This document shows positions 12,401-22,331 of a DNA stretch of 64,000 bases, piece after piece. The notes below the pieces were generated by a model, which saw nothing but the letters and a program-made list of their open reading frames with translations, had not been told where the DNA came from and ran no database searches. Source of the DNA: Ascidia mentula (Eukaryota > Chordata > Ascidiacea > Phlebobranchia > Ascidiidae); assembly GCA_947561715.1 (NCBI GenBank), contig OX387201.1, positions 2,250,001 to 2,314,000 on the forward strand, given 5' to 3'. The stretch's first letter is position 1. Each line of letters opens with the position of its first letter. A program made the translations under genes and the position numbers.

Positions 12401-14566
12401 ATAGTTGATCATGCTCACCTTCCAGTGGTAATATATAGGGGTATTCGGTGAAAAAGACAAAAATTCAAATCTGTCCTTGCACAGCTTCGTAAGCAGAAGC
12501 AGGAAGGCAATTGCGGTGAACCATGAAATCCATACTAGTGCCTCGTGTAAGGATTGCACGTTCATTACTCCGAACACAAAAATGAACTTGTAGAACACGA
12601 AGTTCCAGAACTTGTCCTGAGTCGAATGCAAAACACGGTTTAAAGGTTTAAAGTTTGACAGCAAAATTTATTTAGCAATAACCCCAACCAATATTTAAAT
12701 CGTGAAACTTTTTTAATGAGCTACATCAATGAAAACATGAAAATCAGTCAGCTCTTTTCAAAAGACAAATATATTTCACTAAATACAATGATCAAGAGTT
12801 ACAACCATGACTGACCCACATATTTCATTTGTTTCAAATATTTTTCATTTACAAAACAGAAGAAAAAAATTCCGATGTAACTTCCAATATTGAAATATAC
12901 ATGGCCAACAAAATTGGTCCTAACCCTAAACAGTGTTGTCTGTATAAGCATTCACGTTTCTATTAATGTGGGAAGTGGTGGAAATCGTTACGACGAGAGC
13001 CAGAATTAGAAATGATTCGCGGAATTGCTAAACATACATTTTGGATGAGCATAATAAGCAAGGCATAAAAAAGTTTTGAACTACATTTACCAATTTAATA
13101 AATTTTATTTTTAGTTATTGGTATACATACCTTCATGTGCTGTGCTTCAATTGGCCTCAGTCGTCCAAACACAATTGCTTGAAGAATTTGAACAAAAAGC
13201 GCAAGCAAACAATATGATGCATTCACAAGTGGAATCAAACTTAAAGGCTCTACAAGCATGAGAGAAAAGACACCTGTAATAAAAAATATTTTTTTTAATT
13301 TTAGTAATTTGGACACAGAGTAACCTCAATTTTATATGCTCATTATTGGACATATTTTGGATATTTGCATTTGATTTCAAAGAGAAGTGTAATGTGCTTA
13401 ACAATTTATACAGACATATGACATGCAAAGTAAACATGTCTAAATAATTTTGATCAGAAACACAAAAATAGGTGATATCACTTGTTTTAGTGTTCTACAC
13501 TATAAGAAGTTTCATTCTGCACATAAGCCAACTACAAGTAAGCATTAACACAGGAATCATCATTAACATACCATGCGCAAATGAGCGTTCGCCATCAAGT
13601 ACAGATTTTGCAATTTCTGTTAGCACTTCAGATTGTAACTGGGGTTTTTTGAAAGTAACACTGATGGAAGAAGAAGGATTTTCCGCATTTCCATGTTTTG
13701 TAAACATCCATGTCTTTTTATCTGTAACCCATGTTCAAACATATTAAAACTGTGGTCTAAGACACATTTAAGTTTTGCATGATAAGATGGTTCTAGCAAA
13801 GATGAACAACTGCCAGATATATATTAAATCAGAAGGTTTCCAAATACTCTGGTGAAATCATCTGCACAGCCATAGTAACACATGTTTACAATTGGGCTAC
13901 AGCCTTGTGGTATACACACATTGTGCCGCATGTATCACTAATAACATTGTATATAAATACAACAACTTAGGACAAAGGGAACATGATCCCATACCCACTT
14001 AAAACATAAAGAAAACAAATAGGGAACATGATTTAAAACATTACCATACGACATACATTGTGAAAAGAAAACTATTTAAAGAAATAAAAATATCCTAAAA
14101 GACTTGGTTTTAGAATCAAGGGCAGCCATTTCAAAATAGATACTTGTTAATTAGTTAATGCATTAAGATATGAAAACATCAGTTTGTCTGAGGCTTAAAC
14201 AACCATAACTAAAAAAAATCCTCTGTGCAAATTAGAAACTTTCCAATCTGGTATATACTTACATATCGTTTGATCTCCGTTGTCTTTATCCTCTGATTTA
14301 GTTTCAATCTCAGGACTTTCTAAATCCAATTTCGGATCTTTAATTTCTTGATGTTCAAGTGTAGTTTGGTTTTCGCTGACCATCTGCTGATTTTCATCCA
14401 AAGTTTTTTTGTCATTGTCATAAAACCCGGACTTTATTTTTTCCTGTTCCTCAATGATTGAGTTTTGTGCCCATATTATAGAGCAGATCAGAAGAGTTAC
14501 ACTTATGACAGTATAAAATGATATACTGGGCATCGGGAAATGTCTTGATGTAATCAAAGTCGGCAT
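3484..14566 (-). CDS. AMFR: AMFR/gp78, ER membrane RING ubiquitin ligase (13 exons, complete)
   Basis: Exons, 5' to 3': 14263-14566, 13572-13721, 13131-13273, 12419-12616, 8650-8825, 8066-8249, 7419-7539, 6733-6856, 6282-6358, 5598-5753, 5237-5325, 4849-5044, 3484-3959. All junctions fit GT/AG and phase, and the total is 2394 nt (797 codons plus stop). Exons 1-7 encode the multi-pass ER membrane region (e.g. DKFWNFVFYKFIFVFG, GNIWLSMASLVI). Exon 8 holds the RING-H2 finger (CAIC, then LPCGHLFH, CPTC; about residues 428-462). Exons 11-12 hold the CUE ubiquitin-binding domain (MVREVQEIFPQ, then ERIVEGHV). Exon 13 holds the Ube2g2-binding helix (SRREAMIRQARLRYLEAK). In ERAD this ligase works with Ube2g2 and p97. 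No Arg-rich p97-binding motif is visible at the C-terminus, which ends in an acidic, Ser-rich tail. The start ATG at 14566 gives MPTLI, like other family members; an in-frame TTG upstream is not preferred. Confidence 0.95.
5844..5903 (+). ncRNA. Hammerhead ribozyme, copy B (intact)
   Basis: Stem I AGCTGCA/TGCAGCT (7 bp, perfect) encloses CTGATGA, a stem II of GACC/GGTC with loop TTACA, GAAA, and a stem III of ACAG/CTGT extended by a GTGT/ACAC helix. The cleavage triplet GTC is at 5894-5896. All core bases match the hammerhead consensus. It sits in an AMFR intron (5754-6281) on the strand opposite to AMFR, so the AMFR pre-mRNA would carry only its complement. Confidence 0.85.
9207..9813. mobile_element. 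Short non-autonomous DNA element with CAGGGTTGCCAG ends
   Basis: The ends are inverted copies (CAGGGTTGCCAGA and TCTGGCAACCCTG) about 607 bp apart. Flanks are similar (AGCTGCAATG and AGCTGCATTT), suggesting an imperfect 8-9 bp target duplication as in hAT-type elements. The interior shows no transposase; the overlapping open frames on both strands are not convincing. It lies in the large AMFR intron, about 60 bp before the piggyBac ORF. Confidence 0.6.
9876..11714 (+). CDS. piggyBac-family transposase, intact ORF nested in AMFR intron 4
   Basis: One uninterrupted ORF of 612 codons (601 from the second Met at 9909, which is the likelier start). An acidic N-terminal region (DDSSTSDLD, EEEDFSEED) and an AT-hook-like RGRGRPKK precede the DDE transposase domain. 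The likely catalytic aspartates sit in VSLDEMTIAFKGRS (codon 295), IVYMDSYYSAP (codon 374) and SMGGVDLLDQ (codon 485). The C-terminal CVHC...CDVC...C cysteine cluster is the usual piggyBac zinc-binding tail. It is antisense to AMFR inside the 12418-8826 intron. No TTAA-flanked inverted termini could be fixed, so either the element edges are decayed or the ORF is domesticated. Confidence 0.92.
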   Translation: MRKTCVLLVIEMAFNVYNSAESFAMVMADESDDSSTSDLDPQSGEEYDSTDDETQQIADDEEEDFSEEDIPSTSQPPAKRGRGRPKKTSQRKPATKKRGASVLLTPEQFPWVAEEIAESPANTDWLGDFVQPVGYVGDLDMSEATPIKFVELFWTPEFWDLVVTETNRYAEECISKLSSANKLPPISRYQKWCPVTHDEMRVFFGLSFAMALCHKPNFEDYWQTTYVTVTPEFRKYMPRNRYQNIKAFLHFANNEERKERGQPDYDRLFKIRPMLNIILPQYEKYYNPEQNVSLDEMTIAFKGRSKLKQKNPKKPSKWGYKAFVVADSTTGYCLYWKLYTGKSEAQPSDLTVTHKIVKDLMNPLLNKNHIVYMDSYYSAPALFEDLAENSTGSCGTVSANRKHMPQELKPTNLRLKKWDDPVFRRSGKLLACTWHDTKRFTLLSTVHNSGCVAKSICSQQSPTGFCDIKKPYCVDRYNRSMGGVDLLDQKMKTYLFPHRSRKWYKRIFDAIMSVSFVNAHIIHQAVKPTNSRLTLKMFTHSVVCSLIGYQKLKVPPTSIHDHYIVKADNYRDCVHCSNRDTSRKRSTYKCDVCDVNLCVAPCFKEYHVNKKK

Positions 14567-17500
14567 CGTCGATTTTTTTTCCTTTTCCAACTCTATCGAA
14601 GTCCCTCAATGGAATTTGTTTTGCAGTCTTTGTTGTTAATCTAATTTACCTTAAGTTGGACTGCATGGCGCTTTTTAACTAACACAGTTCGACATAATAT
14701 GATTATTTAGATGTTTATATCCAAGAAGTTTATCCACAAAATTTGTTTTCAAAATAGTGGGTTGCTCCATAAAAACCAGGCACTAGCATTCTGCATGTCC
14801 TTTCTGTCTTGTTAATCAATAACAGAACTAAACAGTACATTAAATACAACAAATACGCTATTTACTACATAACCAAACCGGACCGGAGTCCTTCCTTAAA
14901 CTTGAGCCATTGTTCCGTCATAATCTGTTTCACTTCAATGCGCAAAACACCTCATCCGTGACGTAAATACATTTCTACAAACGAATGAGGAAAACGTTTC
15001 ATCAAATGACGCAATTTTACCCCGATGAAATGACTGTGTTCACAAAAATACGTTTTATCAATAAAAATAATTTAAATACACCCCTTACCGACATTAATAC
15101 CTGCTGATATTTATTTTTTTATGGATAAACGAAACGAAAACCGCCGGTATTTATTCTTTTGTTTGGAATTGTTTTTTTGGCGCAATACAAAAATGACTTG
15201 ATGACTTGATCACTGCGTTGTAACGAAAACGTTTGATTTTGGGTAAGGGCCGTCTTCTGCATTTTGTAAAAATAAAACTGAAGAAGCAGCCCGCGTTGCT
15301 GTAAGCTACACCGACATACTTCAATCACTCCTATATCTCATCTTTTGAGAACAAGGCTTTCCACATGGGAATTCAATTCATATTTATTAACTCCCAGGGC
15401 CGCGTAATCGTATAAACGTTTAAAAATTGTACGTCACTGGGGAACAGAATTAGTTTTGATCTTGAAAATGCAAATTCAATGAAATTATAGTCTAATGTGC
15501 ATTGATGCGGTCATATTTGAAAATCATTGGTTGTTAAAAAATGTGGTTTGTACTTTTTATTCACTCTGATCCGCATTGGTTCTTAACTGGGGGCCACAGC
15601 AACCTCTTAAAACACGGGCTTTGTGATTACAAGTCCTGTTATGTGAAAAGAAAAGACGCATTTGGGACGTGTAGCCCGTAGACTGCAATCTAAACAGGAA
15701 CAGATTCGCAAGGAATCCGCCGGGACAAAAATTTTTGAAACAACTTGCTGCTACAACACAAGCGCAATGAGGTAACCGTACACGTTGACTTGTTTGGAAT
15801 GTCCTCCAAGCGGATGATGTCATAACCGCCAATAACATATGAGACGGTTTCGCAACGCCCATGTATGATATTACATATATAAAAAATGTATCGTAAAGTG
15901 CACGACCTATATACATATACAGGGTAGACTATATAAAACAGTTGACAAGCGATACATCCGCCTGTCCGATTCCATAAGGTGGAAAAAAATAGCTGTTGGC
16001 GTTGTCGAATTAAATTACTACTTCGGGTAATTTATTTGAGTATAGTTGTAAATTTTTGCGTCTTTTTGTTGGGTTTACGCGGTAACAAAATAGAATAACA
16101 ATGAACAAATTTGAAAAGGTAACGATTTGTCCGAAATTATTTTCACGCATTTCTTTATCTATTGTTTCACAACTTATGCTTGTGTTTACAAATGTCAGTT
16201 TTGAAAAATTGGACTCTTCTGTGCGAAACTCCATTGTAAGAACGTATAGGGTATGACGGTGCAAGGTTTGAAGGTCAATATTTCGGTCAAAGCGGTGTGC
16301 ACCAGCAGTCCACAGGGGCAGTGCTATTATTTTGGCTTAACTATACGTCAGTAGAAACCACTCGATCGATTTGTAGCTCCAAAATCACGTCTCATGTAAT
16401 CATCGATTGCAGGGCTTTTCGGGTTCAGATCTGCATCAGCTGAAATGCAATTCTGGCCTTGACACTAAAACCCAATCATTGACGTCATAATATTTAAAAC
16501 GTAACATGTGTTATTGACTGGTTTGGTTTGTGATGTTTTGCAAACCATACACAGTACAGCTGCAATTGAGTGATCATGGTAATAGCTCAATTTTCATTAG
16601 CCCGCGGTCATTATTTATAATTGCGCAACCTGTTACCGGTACTTTGGTATTTAAAAGCACTCCACTGCTGTGCTCATTAAATATGCGGGACAGTTTGGCT
16701 ATTTGCACAAGGCTGTAATTTAGTGAACGAGGAATGTTGTTGAACAAATCGCCTGACAAGCCGAAACACTACTGATTGTCCAGACTAACCTTCACAAGCT
16801 GGACATGGTGTGTTTTGGTATGATTGCGGATTTCAAAACCGAAAAAAGCACGACTAATAGATTCAAACAACGCTTTTGTGTTTATGGAATAAAGAGGCGA
16901 TTCGTTGCATAATGAGTTTCACCAATGACTCTTTACTGAGCTACAAGAAGTCAAACACAATGAAACTTTGAAAACTACAACCACCCACAAGCTCCAACAA
17001 CAATGGACGACGTTGCACCACCGTTACCGTAGCCGTCACGCTTGTGTTGACTTGGTTCCTTTGTTGCGCAACAACAACCCATCGACTTGCTGTGGGTGGT
17101 TGTTAGGTTTATGTACATTTGAGAAACGCCTGGGCGCAAATAGGCTTATTCGTCGGGTATTATGACGTACATTCCAGATACTTCTGAAATAAGCTGACTA
17201 AGTATGGTTTGTTTAGAAGAACGGGTGTACTTTAAACACAGCTTGTATGAATCTTTTTGTCCATATCCAATAACAATCAATGTAGAAACCAATACACTCT
17301 TTTTGGTAATCACTTCTTCAATAACACCAAAAACATTGGACCCAATGAAAACTATTCACTTATCTGTTGTTAGAAAACAGCATACACCTCTCTTTGCAAG
17401 ATCGAATTACTCGACGTTTTGTCTGTCCTCGTATCAAAAAACTAAGGTGCATCAAGGTGGTCAAACACCAGTCAATGTTTTTAAAAATATTTTTCACAAA
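14567..17500. other. Intergenic interval between AMFR 5' end and LAPTM4-1 3' end
   Basis: No supported exon. The longest open frame (minus, near 15557-15916) shows no domain or splice logic. It should hold the AMFR promoter. A 13-bp perfect inverted repeat, ACAACCACCCACA at 16977 and TGTGGGTGGTTGT at 17091, brackets about 100 bp. Confidence 0.5.
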
Positions 17501-17525
17501 AGTGACAGGAAAGAGCGTAAGGTTT

Positions 17526-17531
17526 TTTATT
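17526..17531 (-). promoter_or_regulatory. Candidate polyadenylation signal of LAPTM4-1
   Basis: AATAAA on the minus strand about 290 nt past the stop codon. Confidence 0.35.
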
Positions 17532-17816
17532 ATAGTTAAATACTAACACAAATTACTTATGTTGGTGCGTCAAAATTCATTTACAGTTTTTAAAACTAAA
17601 AGCAATGATTTTCTGTTGATCCAATATCATGTACATCCATCCACATACGCAAAGTCTAATATCCTTAAAAAAGCACAGAAAACAACAGATAAAAACAATA
17701 AGTTTAAATGAGCATCAATTTACATCCTCACAAATTGTTCCAATCATCAGGAAATCAATTATCACAAAAGCTTTTACAAATTTATCTTGCTTGGTCCTAA
17801 TTTTTACATTACAGTT

Positions 17817-20178
17817 TTAAGCAAAGTAAGCTGGGGGTTTGGTGTCATATTCGTCGACATCTGTTACCAACGGGACCTTTTGGATGTCTTCATATTTTGG
17901 TGGCTGAAAGAAAGTTGAACAACATTATTAACATTGTTGTGTTGTTGTTATTCCAATTTCGATTACGTGGACATTACCAAATTTTGAAATTATTATTGTA
18001 TAACCAATTTCAAACCAAAGTTTAACCAATTTCTACATACTACCCAAGACTGTTGTGAACTTATTTTCAGATAATAGAGCTGATTTCAAATATCTCAAGT
18101 GGGTACATGCATTTGAGCAAGTCACTTTAAACAATAACATGTAATTTGCAGCAACTTAAGTCTTGTCAAAATGATAAATAATATGTTGTAGCAGAATTTG
18201 GAACATAATGGTTTGTTTGAGTAACGACACAACTGTATAGTCATTAGTCACACCATCTGTTTGTCATATGTTTTTACATGAACACGCGATGAATGATAAT
18301 AATTAAACAAAACATTTTGTAAAAACAAACATCTAACAAAAATCTCTAATAACCATCATACCTTGTAGATTGGAGTGTTATCAATTTTGGTGTCAGTGAC
18401 ACAACTGATTTCTGGGTCGCGGCGCTGACGCAAAGCCTAACGGCATGTTTACATTAATTACGATTACCCAGAATTTTATCAGCTAATTACCCAAAGAATT
18501 ACCCTCAGGCTATAGTGGTTGATATTTTTGTTGAAACTTTGAACATGCAACCAAAACAATATATAGCTTAGACAATGGCAATATAATTTAAAAATTGCTT
18601 GCTAGACAAAATCAACAACCGTACTGTAGTTAAACAAAATTAGTTAGCAGAAAACCTTACTTCACTGGTTCTTAAGCTTTTTGCACTTGTATACCAATAA
18701 AATTTCAAAATATAAAATAAAATTATGTAAAAAAGAAAACTTACAGGCACAATCATTACTTTGCACCAGAAAAAAATGCTTTAATTGTTGAGAAAATCAT
18801 TAGTTGTGGCACCAGTAAAACCGGTGGTTAAGAAACAATGCACTATTCCATCTTTTTTGATTAACTTCTTTCAGCACCAGCCACAACTGGCGATTTGGCT
18901 GTTAACTTTAGTGTTTTAAAGCATAAATCGTATCAATCGTAGTAACTACCAATATATGTCTAAATATGACCCAGAAAGAACATAAATGTGTTTTACCTGG
19001 TCTGTGATGTGCTTGTAGCATTTGTAAACCATTGAAATAAGGTACATCTTGACAATCAGAACAAGGAACAATGCACCAAACACAATGCATGCCAACCAGC
19101 GCTCATCAATGCTCAAAAGCCATTCTTTCCATTCATCAGGTAGATGTTGGCACTAGAAAATCAATTTTTTTAATTGCAGTCCTATTCGCAGCAAATGGAA
19201 CTCGCCATTTTTTTGGCAGTGTAAGTACACCTTCACTGGTAAAAACAATATCTCTGGCTCAATTTAGTTTCACAAATTTACCTGGAAAATGTGAACCTTA
19301 ACACTGGACCAGTAAAACATCAAGCTTCCAATGTATATTATCGTGCACAAAAAGTTGAAGAGTTGGACGATGAAGAATGGTAGCAAATATCCCGAGCGAT
19401 TCTATATTGTCAAGTTTTAAAAATACTGCTTTAATATCAAGTAACACAATTTTATACCAACTTTTAACAACATAATATTCTAGGCCGCAACCCAATAGTA
19501 TCTAGAAAATTTAGATATTATTTTCAGCGAACTTCAATAGAGATTGGAAAAAAAAACATTAACCCGCCACTCACCTTGGCTAAGCCATATATGGCCATTC
19601 CAGAGAGAAGTGTAATGAACAATCCATTCCCAAGACCAATCCAATATGCTAAAAAATAAGTTTACCAGAGAGACTTGGAGCCAACAGTTTGTCAAAATAA
19701 AAGAGTTATTTCCTTCCAAGAGGTAACGACAAAATTCCTTTACTCTTTTTTGAGTCTCACAAATATAATGTTGTTTTCTTCCATTCAGAGAATATCGATG
19801 ATTTAAACATTTACAATATATTTGTCGCATCAGTTTGGAAATTATCAATTAAAAAAGAGAGTGTGGTAGATGAATACAGAGAAAACAGTGCTTACTGGAT
19901 CGCTGGAATTTATATTGCATATAGTAACTGTAAACATCGTCTTCTGACACCTCCCCTTTGGGGGTATAATCCTCCGGTCTAACAGCTCCTGTGAGAATAA
20001 GGGTGGAGAATACACTGCACATAAGACCTGACATCTGTAAAAAGTATGTTGCAAGGTTAACTACACATCAGATATTTATATCGCAATAACTTACCAACAT
20101 AAATCCAACCAGAAACGATGTACCCGCCTTTACGTGAAAACAGAAACAACATGATGGCACTGAATTTGATTTCACCAT
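17817..20178 (-). CDS. LAPTM4-type lysosomal membrane protein, copy 1 (7 exons, complete)
   Basis: Exons, 5' to 3': 20095-20178, 19896-20034, 19575-19648, 19282-19401, 18997-19152, 18362-18424, 17817-17903; total 723 nt, 240 residues, close to the family length of about 230. It starts MVKSNSVPSCCFCFHVKAGT, the Cys-rich cytosolic start typical of LAPTM4. Four hydrophobic segments follow (one each in exons 1-2, 3, 4 and 5), including GYLLPFFIVQLFNF and LACIVFGALFLVLIVKMYLI. The tail carries two PY motifs, PPKY and PPAY, which in LAPTM4 proteins recruit NEDD4-type ligases for lysosomal sorting. The exon pattern is the same as in copies 2-4, but the sequence is clearly more diverged. Confidence 0.9.
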
Positions 20179-21929
20179 CTCGACAAACAATTCTTTCCTT
20201 TCAGTTTTATTAATAAGACGTTTCTTTTTATTTTGGCTGCTCACAAAAACGTAAACAATTCTTTTAATTTATAACAATAAAAATATCTCAATGTTACTAA
20301 GTGCTGCATAATAATTCATAACCAAAAATAAGGCTTATATGTTCACTCTTATTAAATTGAAAATATAACTATATCCTGGCGACCTGGCCTAGACTAAACT
20401 AGTCCTGGAATATCGTGGCCTAACTGATTTATTCATTTTTTGTCTAAACCAAGCAAAACTAGTCAACTATCAAACTACCAAACTAAGAACGACCCTATGT
20501 TACTAAATATTCTACCAAAAATACAGGACTGGGCACAAACACCAGAAACTTCCTCTCTGGCGTTTGCGGTGAGAAAGGTAAACAAGTCACATGACCAAAC
20601 AACCTCTATGGCGCACAAGCCCTCTACCGGCGTTGAAGAGAAAAATGTCTGTTTTGCCAAGGAACAAAGAAATGAAATGAGCCAGATAGCCACCCCGCTA
20701 CCATCAATGGTCATTGTTCGGACCACTCGCAATTCCATACTCTCTTATCAACATCTTGCATAGATTAGAAGTAGAACAGTGTTTTTTTTTAGTGGTTCCA
20801 AAAAGCGACGCCCTTACAGGCACTCTACCGCTCCTTAGAGGATGTAATTTTTTATTTTCTTTGCCGCTGCGATTCGTGCGGATCAAAACAAATAGTTTTT
20901 ATTTTGTGCGAAGAGGTATAGCGTACATAAACAATAACACGATGGCATGGGTACTGTGATAAACCATAACGGTTAACGAGTGCTGTCGCATAAAGCGGCA
21001 ATTTTGTCGTTAAAGCATACCACACATGTTTATAGCTACAAATAACCTGACTGCTTAGGTCATTCTATAGCTAATGTGTGGGATCTAAACTACAGTATAC
21101 CTAAAAGACCCTAAAACTCAACAAAATGTTGGAATGGTAAAGTGTTGTTTTGAAAAAATATACCAACAACTGTTTAGAAAAAAACAAACGTCGCCTTTTT
21201 GCATGACAAGTTTTACCTGGTTTTTATGTTAGGATAGGTCATGCAATACATGACTAGGAATACACTTGCGCTATATGACAAACTAAGGCCAGAAACTGTT
21301 CCTGAAAAGTGGAATAAAATATTAATTCAACAATGAACGCCGATCTTATTGCGAAAGGCCTCACGTGAAAAATGATAATCAGTTCTTAGCCTGCGGGGTT
21401 ATTTTCCGTCCACAGCCCTTGCGAGTCACAAGATGTTTCAGTACGGGAATATTTTGTTAGGATCACTTGATATTGTGGTAGGACCGAACCACACCGGTGC
21501 AGATATTCCCATGGCATCAAATTAAACCGTAATATTCATGGGTCGTATAGACTTGTATGCGCCATGAAGTGCCGCACCCACTTAGTGGGGCTTTTCTTTA
21601 TCATTTGAGACTGAAGCCAACAATACGTGACCAGTCATGACCACGAATATATTTAAACTCGGAAGTACCTAGTTTAACAGCCGACGTTAACTGCATTTGG
21701 ACCGATCGTCCAATTCACGTTCAAGGTGTTCGGTGACAACGCATTATACAAGATAGTGAGCTACATCTATCGCCTTGGGCATAATACGAAACCGCAAACT
21801 CTTTGCACAGTAAACATGGCCTTTTTAAAATACATGGCCTGTTACATGTATGCGGCCCAACAAGTTTTATAATTTCCATTAAAATCGCTGAAAAACAATA
21901 CTTCCAAATTTTAGGCAACTGTTGCCAAC
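20179..21929. other. Intergenic interval upstream of LAPTM4-1
   Basis: No convincing exon. Overlapping open frames on both strands at 20440-20763 have no recognisable domain or splice context. Homology to units 2 and 3 begins near 21930 (GAAAACGGACAC). Confidence 0.45.
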
Positions 21930-22056
21930 CAGGAAAACGGACACAAAAACGTTTTGAAATACCCGGATATTGCAACTTCTCAAAGACTTAATACAATATT
22001 GGTAAACCTTACACTGGACAAGTAATTTGAGACATTCATAAAATTTTCATAATTGT

Positions 22057-22062
22057 TTTATT
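22057..22062 (-). promoter_or_regulatory. Candidate polyadenylation signal of LAPTM4-2
   Basis: AATAAA on the minus strand about 270 nt past the stop. The same signal is kept in copy 4 (near 62213) but reads AATGAA in copy 3. Confidence 0.4.
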
Positions 22063-22331
22063 TACATAAAAAATGCAGATGCGCATTGGGGTTTGGTCAG
22101 ACGTGCCCAAACTAAACTTTTGCAAAAAATTAACTGTTTTTATTAGTGTGGAAACTAACCAGTCTATTACCGTTAAAGACTTCCATAATAAAAAAAGAAC
22201 GAATACAAAAGAAATTGAATTGAACTTGTGGTTATGTGTTTGTACAAATGTAGCGACTACATAGGACACAACATGCAGATCAATCATGTATGTACAACTT
22301 TAGTGCTGCTCTGTTTTTTCTTCCCATCTCT

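Noticed and set aside
15557..15916. 119-codon minus-strand open frame
   Set aside because: No domain, no splice context, composition like the surrounding intergenic DNA.
16977..17103. 13-bp inverted repeat in the intergenic region
   Set aside because: Arms are perfect but short, with no target duplication or paralogous empty site; could be chance.
20440..20763. 107-codon plus-strand open frame upstream of LAPTM4-1
   Set aside because: It overlaps a similar-length frame on the other strand; no recognisable motif and no conserved counterpart in the other units.
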